Shown here: positions 10,387-24,952 of the stretch, in pieces
Position numbering within the stretch: the first letter of the stretch is position 1
Layout: each line of letters begins with the position of its first letter
Origin: Rotaria macrura
Taxonomy: Eukaryota; Rotifera; Eurotatoria; Philodinida; Philodinidae
Direction of reading: 5' to 3'
NCBI GenBank assembly: GCA_900239685.1
Contig: OENT01000158.1
Location: forward strand, 117,588-181,587
Length of the DNA stretch: 64,000 bases
Program-made: the position numbers and the translations under genes
The notes under the pieces: generated by a model
Database searches by the model: none
Told to the model about the DNA's origin: nothing
Seen by the model: only the letters and a program-made list of their open reading frames with translations

Positions 10387-13300
10387 TGAGCAGCTACATA
10401 AATGGACATATCTCTTGTTAGAATTATTTATTTCCTAGGAGAACTTTCTCCATAAACTATAAACAAACTAGTTTGTACCATGGGCAATGAAATATTCGAA
10501 CATAATCTTGGTGGTCGACCGTGTCGAAAATGTAATGGCAATTCATAAATGGTATATGATATTTGCTCACAAATCGAATTTTAGCCTGATATTACATTGC
10601 TACCAACGTGGATGAACAACTCCATGGCAAATGCCGTTGAACGTATACGTCTGACATCCAATTTTCGAGGTAGCATCTCGACTGAAACATGTTGTATCCA
10701 AGCAAACGAAATAGTGGAATATAATTTTGATTTTCACCGTTCATCTACCAGGAATGCATTTATAATATCAACGTGATAGTACTTTTCATAGAATTTGAGG
10801 AAATATACGAATAGATCTCTTGGTAATCAGTTTTTTATGAACTATGTTCTGCATCTAACACAATCTATTTGGATATTCGTTTTCGGCATGAATGAAAATG
10901 GTGAATAGAACTACTTTAGATGCCTTCCAATTAACATGTCATCGATCAACAATTCCTCAAAGATTCATGTGTGTACCAGGATGGAACAAGTAGAGATACG
11001 AAATCCTTGTAAAGATTAGAGCTCATCATTTGATATGTCATGTGACAATGTTTCATTTCATCGAACTCAAGATTCTTGATGATGTGAATGGGAAATAAAA
11101 TCTTTGGAATATGAATATTCATCCGTCATATCATCTTCAATAGATCGAATGGCTGATAACTTTCACATCCTTGTACATAAGTAAACTAAACAAAAGATGC
11201 GTTTTAACTATTCAAATGTTGTGTGACATGCATGGTATTTATATCTATGAAATCTTAATGTTCTATGAGATGACTTTACAAAATAATACTTTCGTTCAAG
11301 TTATTCATTGATCAGGCTGATCTTAACTATCATGGATTATGGAACATATTAGTTCAAGTGACAAACAATTGCTGAATAAAACAATGATGAATGCTATTCA
11401 TTTATATGATGATCTTTTCAATATGATGAATAACTGGAATTACTACTGCCATGATACAAGTATTTATTGAACATCATTGTGGTTTTATTTGTTCATTTGT
11501 TACATGATTTGAAGTAATAAGAATAAATCGGTAAATAACTTTATTCTTATAAAGAATTAATCAATAGAATCATTTTACTTGCCGTTTGAAACATTCGACT
11601 ACTACGTATGATTCAACCAATAAATAATCTAATGTTTTGATGAAAACAATTGAGCAAAGCAAATGACTATAATTGTGATTACCAATGTTCTATGGAAGTA
11701 TCGTTTCTTATATTTTTATACGATTAGTTTTCTTTGATATGATATGCATTCTATATATGAATTGAATTATGTTCCCAACCATTCGATTTTTACGTGGTCT
11801 TTCGTCGTATATCTAACTTAGAAGCCTTTCATAAAATAGTTGCATGCCAGTGAAGTAATTCATCGTAGTAAACTTTCAAATGACTTGTAATCTTCAAATA
11901 TCTACTCTAATGTCGATTTTAATTACACAATAATTAAGATATGTGCTCGAACATATGCTGATTCCTGTTCAGTAAATTTATGACCTTCTATTAAATAATC
12001 GATCAGTTACTTGTTCTAGAATATTAGGGATTAATTAAATAATAACGTAGTAAGAAATATCTTGATATTAGACTATATTCGATCAGCTAATACATCCCTA
12101 GTATTGATCTCAAAGTTAATAAAATAAATGAATACAACAATTGTCTTTAAATATGATCATCATTCGTGTAGTCAAATATTCAATCGATGTTTATATATCT
12201 CTACTTTCACAATAGACAAAGAATAAGAAAATTATAGTATGTGTGAATGCAAATAAAATTATCGAGAAACACTATGGATCACTATTTCAAGCAACCTATG
12301 ATTTTATTATATTTTCTAATAAAATTTTTCTAATAAAATGATTGATAAATCTAGTGAGAGAAAACGTTTCAAATGTACAATGATTCTTCGATCATGATGA
12401 CTCTTATCTAATTCAAACTAATAATTACAATACGAAGCATGAGAATGACTTCGATTTTTCGACTTTGGTTCTCGAACTAGCAAACATCTATTCGAGTTTT
12501 CAACAGAAAACTGTGATATGCGATACACTATCCCAAACATTAACTTTCCTGTTTCGACTTCAAAATGTGTACGAATCGAGTTTTCTTTCAATTCATCTCA
12601 ATGAACCTGTCTGTAACTTTTCGAGTGTTTCCTTTCATGAGATATAAGATTTTCGAAAATCTCATATGCCAAAGTAAATTTTGTTCATATATTTTCGTCC
12701 CCTCAAACGAAATACAAGTGAAATTGAAACGTTTACAATGAATTCAGTCTATTTTATGAGGACTCTGTTCGCACAAAGTTTGAAGTTCAAATTTCAACAA
12801 TAAATTTTTTGAATAACCTTAGTTAGACCACAGTTTTCAGCTGAGATACCGTTACAAGACTTGGATATGTCGAGGTCCAAAACCTAGAATATTAAAAATC
12901 ATTCTAGAATTTTCCATTCTACTCAATAGTGTGAATCAAATGAACATCATCTCGGTCGAAAAATAATTAGATATTTAGCAAGGTCATCTCGTAAGTTCAT
13001 TAGCATATAAATCAAGATTAGAATAGTAAGATAACAAAAATCATTTAACTTTTCTTTGATCGAATATTCATATCCTACATCGCCGTAGTATTTAATGACA
13101 CAATATACGGTAAGATATCATTGGTGAAAGGTGAGTGGCTGAGACTACTAGCATGAACGATGAACTTTTTGATGATGAAATATCCTGAAATCAGAGTGGA
13201 ATATCCTTAGATGAAACCTTGAATTTGTTTGCTTCAATATGAATATGATACAATAATTCAAAGATCAAATGTCATCTGGTTATACAACTGGAATGCAATG

Positions 13301-15957
13301 AACAATATCATCGAACAACGCTTATGAACATGACCGACATGCAGCTCAACACAATGGCCATAGATCTGTGAATAATCCAAAGGAAATTCATGAAGATTTC
13401 TAACTAACTAGACGTAAGAGTGTTGAACTGCTCTAGAAAATAATCAAAAATAATATTTGAATATGTTTCCGTAAAATTGTAATATGTATATATCTTTGTC
13501 GAAATAGACAATAAGAGAATTCATTGTCTTGCCGATGATGATATTATCAAAAACGACTACTGGAATTCGAATAATACAAAACAAGTGCGTTCTTCACATG
13601 CCCAAATTACAGAGTCAAATCTCTTGTAAATTATCTACGAATATGATGATTTCTCAGGATGATGTAAGTTAATTTGTCAGTTGTTCAGACTACTAAATAC
13701 GACTGATAAGAATTAAAATTAGTAGTGTAATATATGTTGTGCATGTTAGAAAAGTTCGTGTACCAGATACAAAATATATGCTTATACGGAATGTATTTCA
13801 TTGTTATTCATGTCAATATGTATCGAAAATTATCAGCATGAGTAGTATCACCGATATTAGGTTTCATTCAACTACGTCAAAGCTTCGTTTCTATATTTCA
13901 ATCACTTATTGATATGGGTATTCGTTCGCCGTACTTCAGATCAACTTTGATAAGTCAATCTTGAGATGTATAAGTCGACAAGACGGTAAATTAAATGCAC
14001 ACCAAAATTAGTACCATATGTAATAATTAAAAAAATCGTAGAGTGTATCCCAACTAATAATCATAATCACTAGGTAGTTGCTGTGCTTCAGATGGATTAT
14101 GTTGATTTATTTAAACTGCGCTAGAGATAAACAGTGATCGCTATGGTTGTGTCGAAAACGAACTTTGAATACGAAATCTCTGAAAGTGCACTAAAGTAAT
14201 GGCAATTTGTAATATAACTGATTCTTAGCGTAAACATCAATCGACAAACTAAAATGAAATTGAAGTATATGACGAATAGTATAATGTATAAACTCAGCTA
14301 TCGAAATAGATCATGAAAACAAAAAATAACGAAACACCCATCATTTCAACCATTCGAGAAGGCAAGTGTTCCCATGCTATTGGAAGACTAATCAATCTTA
14401 TTTCAAAAAGTAACAGCATGCATAGCAGTTTTTATCATTTATTGTAACGATTCAACTATGTTTAGTTTTCCTTTGGGAGTGAGGTATCTGTTACCATAAA
14501 TCATACTCTTTTGAATAACTCGGGAGATACAGATGTCTGCATGGGTTTCTAGAAAATTTGTTCTATTAAAACTCTTATGTAAATAAGCAAATCGCCGCTT
14601 GCATTCTAATATTTCAGCTGTACGTATTTGCACCAATAACGAATTTTTCGAAACGCATGATATATTGGAATAAGAGATTAATGGACTCTGGTGAAAATTG
14701 TAAGAGAAGAAAAACAAAGAATCGTATGAATTGATAGTGATGATACAAAATTGAAAAACAAGACATGTTCTAATACTTTTAGTATTCACAAAATTAGTTT
14801 CTAATTCATTATTCGAGCTCCTATGATTAGTCTTACGTCAGTTTTGGATGACGTCGAGTTTGAATAGCAAATTGTTGATTTAACATGTTTTGATGACTTT
14901 AAAATTTTTGAATTTTGTATTGGAAAAAGTCAGCAAGCAATTTTATGACAGACGGAGAAGAACTACAACAAAAACGTATGCTGCACAACGATTTGATTGT
15001 GTAAGTATTTAAAGAATAATCTTTTTCTACCTCCTCACGGTATTCCTAATAGCATAAATCTAAATGTTGCATTAATGCACTGTGAATATTCATATATGAA
15101 TGTGCAATATGAAATTGTGATTAGTACTTAATTATTCATCCATGACTAATTAGATATTTCCTATCGCATCAGGTTAACTATGTGACATATCTACTCTTGT
15201 GAATTATAAAGAAACGTTGAAAAATCTTTAAATTTTTCTTGCATGAATAAACATGTACGTAGATATGGTATTATATTTAGCAATATTATCGAAGTATTTG
15301 ACAAGATTATATGCTATTGGTGTTGTGAGTATCTCTGCCATGCAACGATGCTTCACCAAAAAATTGAATATCTTTACAGTTTTAATATTAAACAAAAAAC
15401 AAGACAAGACCGATGAATCGAGATTATCGCGTTTGCATTAAAAATCAATAGAGAAAATCATCTAATATCGAATAATAAGAACGTCATGCATTTATGTTGA
15501 GCACTGACGATGAATGTATCCTATTGAAGAGGAACAATGTTGTCTTTTCTACATGATATTTCGAAACACTTGCATCGTGTCTGCTATTTATTATAGACGA
15601 TGATTTTCTTTTCTTTTTTCAAATCAAATATTACAAGAACTCAAATGAAATATCATCAAACATCTATATTTCAGACATAATCAATTTTTCTTACACATTG
15701 AATCAGAATCATACATATATATAGAAGAAGATTGCTTTTCGGACCGTCGACTACCGACAACTACAGAAAGTTTATTTGGTCTTGAGACAGAATGTGTAAA
15801 ATATGGAGTCAAGACCCGTATTCGTTTGAAGAAGCGGATATGTGATAAATATAAATGAATGGGGCACCTTTTTCTTTGTATCTTCACAATTTAAAGATAT
15901 TAGAACATTGAGAACTTCTTCATATATATGTCTATTCATATAGTATTTCAGATTCAT
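10387..15957. other. Gene-poor interval, 5.6 kb, with possible decayed coding pieces
   Basis: No complete gene seen. After an AG at about 10584, 60-odd codons are open from about 10585 to 10776 (PDITLLPTWMNNSMANAVER...), but I cannot identify them. A minus-strand frame at 14789-14439 (116 codons) also has no recognisable motif. A small frame at 14945-14998 (MTDGEELQQKRMLHNDLI) followed by GTGTAAGT could be an alternative first exon of SZT2. The rest is AT-rich and frequently interrupted by stops in all frames. Confidence 0.4.
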
Positions 15958-18146
15958 ATGCCGACAACACTTCATGCCAGCCAAATCTATGCTTTACTTC
16001 GTCGAAACTATCGAGTTTCACGAAATACTCGAGCTATTTGGCAATTTCAACAAATTGCTCGATCCCCATCGAATCCAGTGCGCATTCCAACATCAGAAGA
16101 AATAGTTTGTTCTATTTTTAAATTCAACAAATTGCTTTCAAATATAAATGATTTAATTTTTAGACACAATCATCAGATGAAATCGTACTTGTCTCGGCTC
16201 TCGACGATAACGGTACACCCATACCATCGTCTTCAAGTATTAGTTGCAGTGGTTCAACACGTTTCTCTTATTTTACAACACGTTACAAATTTGCATTCAT
16301 CCTTGACATGACTGATTCATGTGCATCAGTATCCATCGATGGCGGTCATATCTATTTAGAATCCTTAACCAATTGTCTCTGTAAACTTTTGGATTCTCTT
16401 GGTCAAACATTTACCTTGCCAGGTTGTGATTTAAAATTTCAGCCAGAAATAGATGTATCGGTTTATGTTTATTTTCCATTGCATCGTACACCCAGTCATC
16501 AAGTATTGATTCATGGTAATGACGAAAGGTTTTTGATGACAATATTTCTTAGAAATTTTTCTATTTTTCAATCAAAGGATATCGATTAACTTGGTCAACA
16601 TTAAATACTGTTTGCGATGATATTAGGAAAAATTTAAAAGAAGCTACTGAACTTCTACACAATGTGATGAGTATTGGTCAACCATTCAATGCGCATTCAA
16701 CATCTTCTACAATGGATTCAGATGATAATATTAATTCTCATGTAAAAAATTTTTCTTTTCTAATTTATTCAAAAATCAATAAAAAAACAAGTACAAATTG
16801 TATTTATTTATTTGTTTTTCTTTGTAGTTGAGTACAATCTATTCAAATAGTGAATCATCGTGTGCTATTATAAACATGCTTAGCTATGGCATAACAGCTT
16901 TACAATTAATGCCCGAAGAATCAACAGCAGCATTAGTTATTATAACTGATGGTATACTTGATGTACCTAATTTATCAGCGTTTGAAGTTGTGATGAGACA
17001 AATACGAGCACGAATCATAAGTTGTTCGTTTGTTCAAATTGGTTCAAATAATAATCGACAACAATCGACAAAGAATAAAATTTTGAACTCACCAATAGCC
17101 AGCTTAGGACATGTACCTAATGATGAATTATTAAAATTTATTAGTTTATCAACATTTGGTTCATTTATATATTTTAATATCGATCATAATAGTGCTAAAT
17201 CAGAATTATCACCACGTTCATTTACAAGTGGATGTGAATTAGTAAATGTGTGTAATGAATTAAATGAATTTCAAAATGAACTATTGTCTTGGGGTAAAAT
17301 CGAACTAGATTTTTCTTCGAATACAATTAAATGAACTGTTTGATATATCGATTGCCTTAGGTTTTCATAAAGCTGTGGGTGAACATAATACATCTTTACC
17401 AAAAGTTCTATCAAATGAATTATTTAGTATTGCTGATCAAAAAAATCGAAATAAGTAAGATCATAAAAATTTTCAATGATTGTCTCGAATATTCATTGAT
17501 ATTTAGTAAATTGAATGCAGTCTGTCTGCCAGTATCATGTAAATTAGTTAATCAAACGGTTCTTCAAACATCATTAGAAAATGTTTTATCGTTACGTTTA
17601 CGCGAAGGTTATACAGTGAGACGTGTTCATTTTTACAAAGGTTCGCTTATATGTTCATCAATTTTTAAATTAAGATTTCATTTTTATTGATTTAGATGAA
17701 ATTGAAGTGCATCTTGTTTTACCATGGCGTTACGATATTCAAATATATTATGTAGCTCGTTCTACTTGGCCTCTTGAAAAGAGTATACGAACAGATATTA
17801 GAGTTTACAAAGAAGCACCGACTTATTTTCTTCAAGAATTAAATCAATTATCTTTTAGTCAAACATCAAAAGTTACTAATGCTACTCGTAATAATCTTAT
17901 TCGACGATACAATGATGTTATACAAACGTAGGATTAGATTATTTTGTTTCTATTCTATAAAAATTCTATTTTGTTTTTTATTGAAATTCTTCAATTCAGT
18001 GTTTCGGTAGCTGATAGACATCTAACATTAATCAATACTTTTTCTCGACATTCATCCTATTATCATGTTCCTGATACAATTAAACGTGGCAAACCAATTT
18101 TTATTCTATCACAAAATGATTTACAACAAACATGTTTAAATGTCAA
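15958..18146 (+). CDS. SZT2: SZT2 exon block 1 (N-terminal region)
   Basis: Coding exons: 15958-16104, 16164-16515, 16578-16741, 16828-17293, 17361-17454, 17507-17640, 17696-17927, 18000-18146. They cover the N-terminal domain (KFAFILDMTDSCASVSIDGG, a von Willebrand A-like strand and metal-site-like DxxxS region), the conserved ALVIITDGILDVPNLSAFE strand, SFVQIGS, and GHVPNDELLKFISLSTFGSF. The block ends at the REGYTVRRVHFYKDEIEVHL region and HVPDTIKRGKPIFIL. Introns are mostly 50-90 nt. The vWA-like remark is my reading of the pattern, not a verified fold. Confidence 0.9.
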
Positions 18147-21100
18147 GTAAGTTAAATTCATTTCAAATTTAGATTCCAAATTATCATCAGTGACTACATT
18201 AGATATTACAATTGTATTGTTGTTCATTGGTATTCATTAAAACTAGCCATTTAAGCAACATAAGAGATTTATGATGACAAAAGTTATTGAATATTCACAA
18301 AAGAATAATATCTCCTTGTTTCAAATCGCTTTTTGATTGATTAGATGTTCCTTTGATGATGATGAGACTGACTTAATTTTCATGCTTTAAATATCGTCAC
18401 TTTAGTCAGTGTTTCAACAGAAATACCTATGATTCTCTTGGTGTGCTGGAAAAATGTCGAAAGGAAAAATGTCGAAAACAGAAAAAGCGAAGAAAAAACA
18501 TCGAAAGGAAAAATGTCGAAAGGAAAAATGTCGAAAGCGAAAAATAAAAAAATAATCATGTCTCTAGTATACGGCGATTCTAATCACATTTAGTTCATTG
18601 TTTTTCCTTATGATTTTACTAGTGTAGAAGTTTAGCCAGTATTGATAAGGATGACTAACTATATTGATAAAAGTCAAATAAAAGAGTTGAACAAAGAATT
18701 ATTATTTAGCTAAACTTGTACTGTCATGACTGAAGCTTTCGTAATTTTAACTGGTGCAATTCAAGCAAAATCTCCAGCTATTTCATTTATAAATTCAAAT
18801 AAAGGAAAACCTCTACTAGTTTCCGATGATTATACTTTTAAATTGAATAAAGCAACAAAAACTACTAAGTATTGAATATGCACTATTAATGGTTGTGCAG
18901 CTAAAGTGCATACTGATTCAACTAATCTATTGATAAAAACTGTTGCAATCATAGTCATCTTCCAGAAAAAGAAAAACTTGAGGTTCGTGCAGTTCGTGAA
19001 ATAATAACATTTTTTATTTTTTTTAATATTTTTCTGTGTTAACATTTCAACTTAATTTCATGCAATAAAACATGCACTATATTATTTACAACTCTCCAAA
19101 ATATGAATTGACAATGTTTCATGTCAATATTATTTTTCGACATTTTTCCCTTCGATATTTTTTTCTTTCGACATTTTTCCTTTCGACATTTTTCCGTTCG
19201 ACGTTATTCCTTTCGACATTTTTCCTCCTCCTTTTTCGACATTTTTCCTTTCGACATTATGACGGCCAACCATTCTCTTCAGGTCATCTTGAAAATCGAT
19301 GCTTGAAATAGATTTCAAATACAATTCATACGAAGAAACCTTGCAAAGACTGATATCCTCTATGTCAACTCAAATTTTACTCATTGTGATATGTCTTATA
19401 ATACAGATCAAAAAAGATGAAATAATGACTTGTGCCATTCGACCTTTCTTCTCGAGTTATATTCATTTGATTGAATTTTCTGTTCAACACAGGATATTAT
19501 GAGAACAAATACCGTCACGAGGAAATTCCACTTAAAAATTTGTTCAATATCAGATCTCATTAGCATTAATAATTACATGCTGGAAGTTTCAGTTCAAATG
19601 AATGCTTCTCTTTCAAGGTAATAGGCTTTCAAGGATCCTCTACTTTCTCTTGAAAGCTTCAAAAATAGTTCATATTTTAGGTATTCCACATCTTAAGAAA
19701 AACTGATGTATTTGGCTGAAACTTCCAGCATTTAATAATGCTTATGAGGTCTGATATCGAAGAAATTTTTAAGTGGAATTTCCTCGTGACGATATTTTTT
19801 TCTCATAATCTCCTGTGTTGAACTGAAAATTCAATCAGATGAGTATAACTCGAGAAGAAAGGTCGAATGGCACGAATCATTATTTTTAGAGTTTCTCTCG
19901 GTATTATAAGACATATTAAAATGATTAAAATTTCAGTTTAAATGGTGAGTATCAGTTGATGATGTACTTTCGTAAGTAAAAAAAATTCATGGAGTAACCT
20001 ATACCTTTTCTACATAGTTTGTGGAAATAGATTAGATAAATCACTCGTAATTCTTCTCGAGATATGTACTAGAGTAGTTCAATCAATCGATATGTTTCCA
20101 ATTGGTTTTATGAGAAGTCCAAACTGAAAACATATTCTTGATCTTGTTCCCATTTACTATCGATAGAAGCAATAGTTCTTTTCTTTGTGTTTTTAGAGAC
20201 AAAGAACTTCAAGCATTTGCGGATTTTTGGCGGCCGATTGTCATTCTAGACGGGTCATTATGGTAAGGAAAATATGCAGTAATATATGTATATTGTTTTT
20301 CTTTTGCACGTTTTTTGATTGTCAACAGGCAACGCTTTATGTATACACACAACTTAACAATAATCTTAGTAAATGAATCACTGACAAATTCATTGTTTTT
20401 GATGAATAATCATTTATCTCAATCACATAATCAACAACATTCAACTATATCATGTCGTGCAGCAAAAAATGATTTTGAAGCATTTCTATCTGAATATTTT
20501 TCTTTTGTTCTTCTTGACGGTCAAGCATATATTAAATTTCTTACGCGCGATAATGATCCTGTACCATATAGTTTCTTGTTATTACGTATTATGGGACAGC
20601 CTCCTCTACTCTATCTTAAATTTGCATTTCAAGCAAAAGCAACAACCGTAGAACGACATAAAGTAAAGCTAAGGAATTAAACGAACAGAAAACTTTTTTT
20701 AAATTTCATATTATTTTTGTATCTTTAGATCATTGAAGATTTTCGATGCAATCTTATTCGTATTCGTCCACGTTCGCGTATGAAATCGGGCAATCCCAAT
20801 GAAAATAATCGTAAATTGCAAACATCGACACCAGTTTCATCTAATAATAGTCTACGATCATTACCATTGTCATCAATTTCGGGTCATTTACGATGCACTA
20901 CACCGTGTTGTGTCGTTCTAAATAAAAATATCGAACGATTAATGCTCAAGTAATTCGTTTTAGTCAAATAGAATCGATGAATTTTATTTTTCCAACATTT
21001 ATTTTTCTCTAGACCGGATCCATTCCCGTATGAATCACTGGGTATACAAAAACCAGACGATGATGATTTGCAACATAAAAATCGAACAGAATTCGATTCC

Positions 21101-24100
21101 AAACGACAAGCATTATCGAATTTTTTCTACATACGCACATTCATACGTTCGTTTGAAAGTATAAAACATTCGTCAAATATTCCTAAACGTATAGCGGATA
21201 TTATTCTTGATACACTTATAAGGTTAAACATAAATGAATTTCTATTTTATCGATGTAAAAAAACGCATCAATTATTTTATATTTATATGTATTTAGACGA
21301 AGACTTCAAGAAGGTTTCCATTTTGTCGTAACACATAATAGTATTCATAATCTTGTTCTTGAAGTTAAAATGAATGTATGCATTTGATGACATTTATGAA
21401 TCTACGTTCAAAGGACATATTGTTCTTTGTTTTAGACACCAAAAGATGAATATTCACAAGATATATTTCGATTGAACTCCGATGTCGATTTCTATCCCGA
21501 TGATAGAACAAGAACATGTCTTATACAATATAGAATTTATCCAGTCGAATACGGTCGTTCAACTGAAACGTAAGAATACTTTGAGTCATATTTAAGATGT
21601 CCTTCATCAAAGACATCCTTGTAGTCTCTTCAAAATACTAGAAAACAAACATACGTAGATCATCGATTCTACTAAAGGTTATAGAACATTTTTCTGTACT
21701 TTATTCAGACATGTTCGGTTTGAAAATGGGACGATTTAAAACACAAGAAAAAGAAATATGTATTTTTGCGCGCTCAGATCGATAGTATATCGTAGAATAA
21801 TCATAAATATTCTAACGAACTAATTCGATAACTAACGAAACCATTGGGTTAACTGTTCACATCTGCTGAAACTGATAAAATCGACCATTTATAATAATGT
21901 CATCTCGTTTCATTGACACTTCATTAAGAAACCGGTTTGTTCGATAACAAGTTTTACACTATGCAATATGTCCTTCTTTTTTTCTCATCAAACAAGTTAA
22001 ACAAAGCAATTTTTCATTACAACTAATATAACTTGGAAAATATCTTTAAGAATTAGTTAACCTTATTATGATTCTTCGATATCGAAATCAAAAAAATGAA
22101 ACGATAGATTATCTGAAATAAATCAATCATTATGAATTTGCATCAAAATGGTACATTCACAAATACGATGAACTTTGTCTAAGTTTAATGATCACAGACC
22201 ATACACAAATGATTGTAGATCTAACATTAGAAACACAAATCAACTCAAATACTTCTACATCGAATTTTAACGTTTCCAACAATTATTATTATCTCACACA
22301 ATAATGATTCGTTCATGAAGGCTATAATTAAATTTTTATCGAAATTAACGAATCCTTTGTTTTCTGAATCCATATCCAAAGAACAAGAAACAAAAATCTT
22401 TATCGATCGACCAATATTTAAATAAGACGAATAAAGAGACTACGACTAAAAATAATATCACCAGTACGCTATTGCTAATCTTTTAGATACTAGTACTTAA
22501 AAGAAAATGTCAACGTAAAGAAATGAAACAATATCGATGAAGTAGATATGTGCTTTGTTTTTATTATTCATGTGTTCAATTACAATGGAAGCAAACCTAT
22601 TTTAACTAATACAATTGCTTTGAAACATTCTTTCTGATATAAAAGGAAGTGCACAAAAGTCATGCTTTGTTGATAGCAAGTATTTGACTTATGAATAAAA
22701 TATTCGAACAAGATGATTTTTTGAGATTATGCTTCCAAGAACTACGAGAGATTCTTCGAGACATGAGCAACGATGCATTGTAATCAACTAGTATTTTGTA
22801 TTTACTTTTTCATATCTAGAATGACGTTAGATAGAAAAAACAAATTCTATGAAAGTTCAAAAAGTAACTGAGAAGAAAACAAAGATTCACATTTATTGTC
22901 TTCATGAAAATATTGAACTTGATTGATAGAAGATAAATTTTTGTAATTGTCAAAAGCTTTACTTTATCCACTCAATGGATCCATTCGTTCTATCGAGAAA
23001 AAAAAACGAGTCCTACACACTAGAAAAAGAATTATAATCTTATCGTTATTACAATCTAAGAGAAAAACTAGTGACAAGCATGACAAGATGAATACTTCAC
23101 ATAGATCTAGAATCGATAACAAAATGATCATTTAACAATCACAATATTGTAAAATAATCTTGATGTTTTTACGACCTATACATTATATTTTCCTTGTTTA
23201 CATACTACCACGAATATGTCTGTGTATTCAATCGAATTGAAAGTATTGTTCTTCTATATGATTACATTCAACTTAGAGATGTTAGAAAAATCTAATACTG
23301 AGACTCTTCATCAAAAGAATCATTTGATGTCGAAAATAACATATACTACTCGTACTTGATCAATACGAAAGAAATTCTGCATTTCATAGAATCTTAATCT
23401 GTATATCTCTCTACTGTAGTTGATTTTAAAATGAATGTTCAAACAATATTTTGAAAATTAAGTTATTAAAGAACGGCTTATGTAACGATGAGTAGTGGAT
23501 ATCTTTATCAAACCATCTCACAAAACTAAATGATTTAACAGAATTCGTTTGTTTTGTTTTTTCGTCTATTAGAAATGCGTCATATGATAATCGTGCGATC
23601 TCATTACGACGTTCATCAAGTATTTATTGTGATCAACCCACATGTTATTATTTTCTAACTCAATGTTGGGTTGAACCACAAGATGGTTTTGTTGACACTC
23701 ATAGTCCTGAACTTGAATTTCTTAATCAATGTACTTACAAGCAGATTGTGGACAAGGTTAGCTTTGAAATTTATTCTTTTGTTCGTTTTGTTTTTAATAA
23801 TTGAGTGGCATTATCGTTTCAAATGTATATCGATGTAAGCAGACAAATTTTCACAGATGATTTTTACACTTGAAACGAAAAACAAAATCGTAATGTTTCT
23901 TATAAAAGTCATCTTGAAAGCGAACATGTTCATAATCATCTCTATTGTGTTAAGCAGTTTTAATCAACATACACAAAGACAAGTCTATGTATGTTTACTT
24001 ATTATGAAACGATGAATATGAAATATGAAAGTACTTGAAATGAAAAATTGATATGATTTATGATTCATCGATATACAACGTCTAAAGTTAATATGATGTA

Positions 24101-24904
24101 ACTAAATATTTTTCATCTTAACTCATTAACAAAAGTGAATAAACAATAGAAAATTTTTATCTATTACGTATGTGAGAAATATTTTTCGTTATTCAAAACA
24201 TCAAACATTAAAGATAGTCCATATCAATCGTTAATCATTGAATATATAAGAGGATTTCATGACAATTTATTGTTCTTTAATCAAAGTTTTGATTTTGGGA
24301 AAGACTTTTTTTCGACTACATCTACTGATCATGTCGGTTGCTTTCATTACATCATCAACATCATCATCATCATCGTGATTATCATTATTATCTAGGCGCT
24401 TTCATTTCTTGGGAGGATGAAAAGGTACCTGATCGTTTAAGCATAGGAACACTTGAGTTTCTACTTTTATCTTTCGTTTCTTGGATAAGACATTGTGTCG
24501 TCGAAGATTCTTTTTTGCTTTTAACTGTATGTCAACACAACGCAAACGGATAACAATGTTTGCATTAACAAAAAAAAAACGTAAAGAAGAATTTTTCGAC
24601 CAATACGCATACCCGGCAAATATATTTGACTCTCTCCTCTTTTTTTTCTTCTCTTATCATCTCTTTTTGTTTCGTATATAAAATGAGCAGTTTACAACAA
24701 GCAAATTTTCATATATTCGTCTCTTCTTTTCGTCAAACATTCTTCACACAGCATATACAGATACTAATAGAAAATTTTCAATGCGCTTAGTTGTGTATGA
24801 GCTGGAAGATGGATTTCGCATAGATGTCTTCTGATGTCAGATCTATATTCTTCCAGCTCATATCAATAAGTCACTAGTCATCATCGATTGTTCTTAAAAA
24901 TACA

Positions 24905-24952
<48 letters not shown>

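Larger units (their letters stand above)
18147..20196 (+). other. SZT2 intron holding two mobile-element relics
   Basis: A 2.05-kb intron inside the N-terminal coding part. It carries the FLYWCH foldback element (about 18448-19262) and, immediately after it, a 600-bp imperfect palindrome (about 19351-19960). Both are absent from the small introns on either side, which are 50-90 nt. Confidence 0.8.

Noticed and set aside
10900..11100. CHRSTIPQRFMC-like text resembling an LDL-receptor class A repeat
   Set aside because: Only a few residues fit, stops follow at once, and neither calcium-binding acidic residues nor the full cysteine set can be seen.
19072..19324. Frames with repeated FLSTFF / FRHFSF text
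   Set aside because: A translation of the tandem TTTCGACATTTTTCC repeat arm, not a protein.
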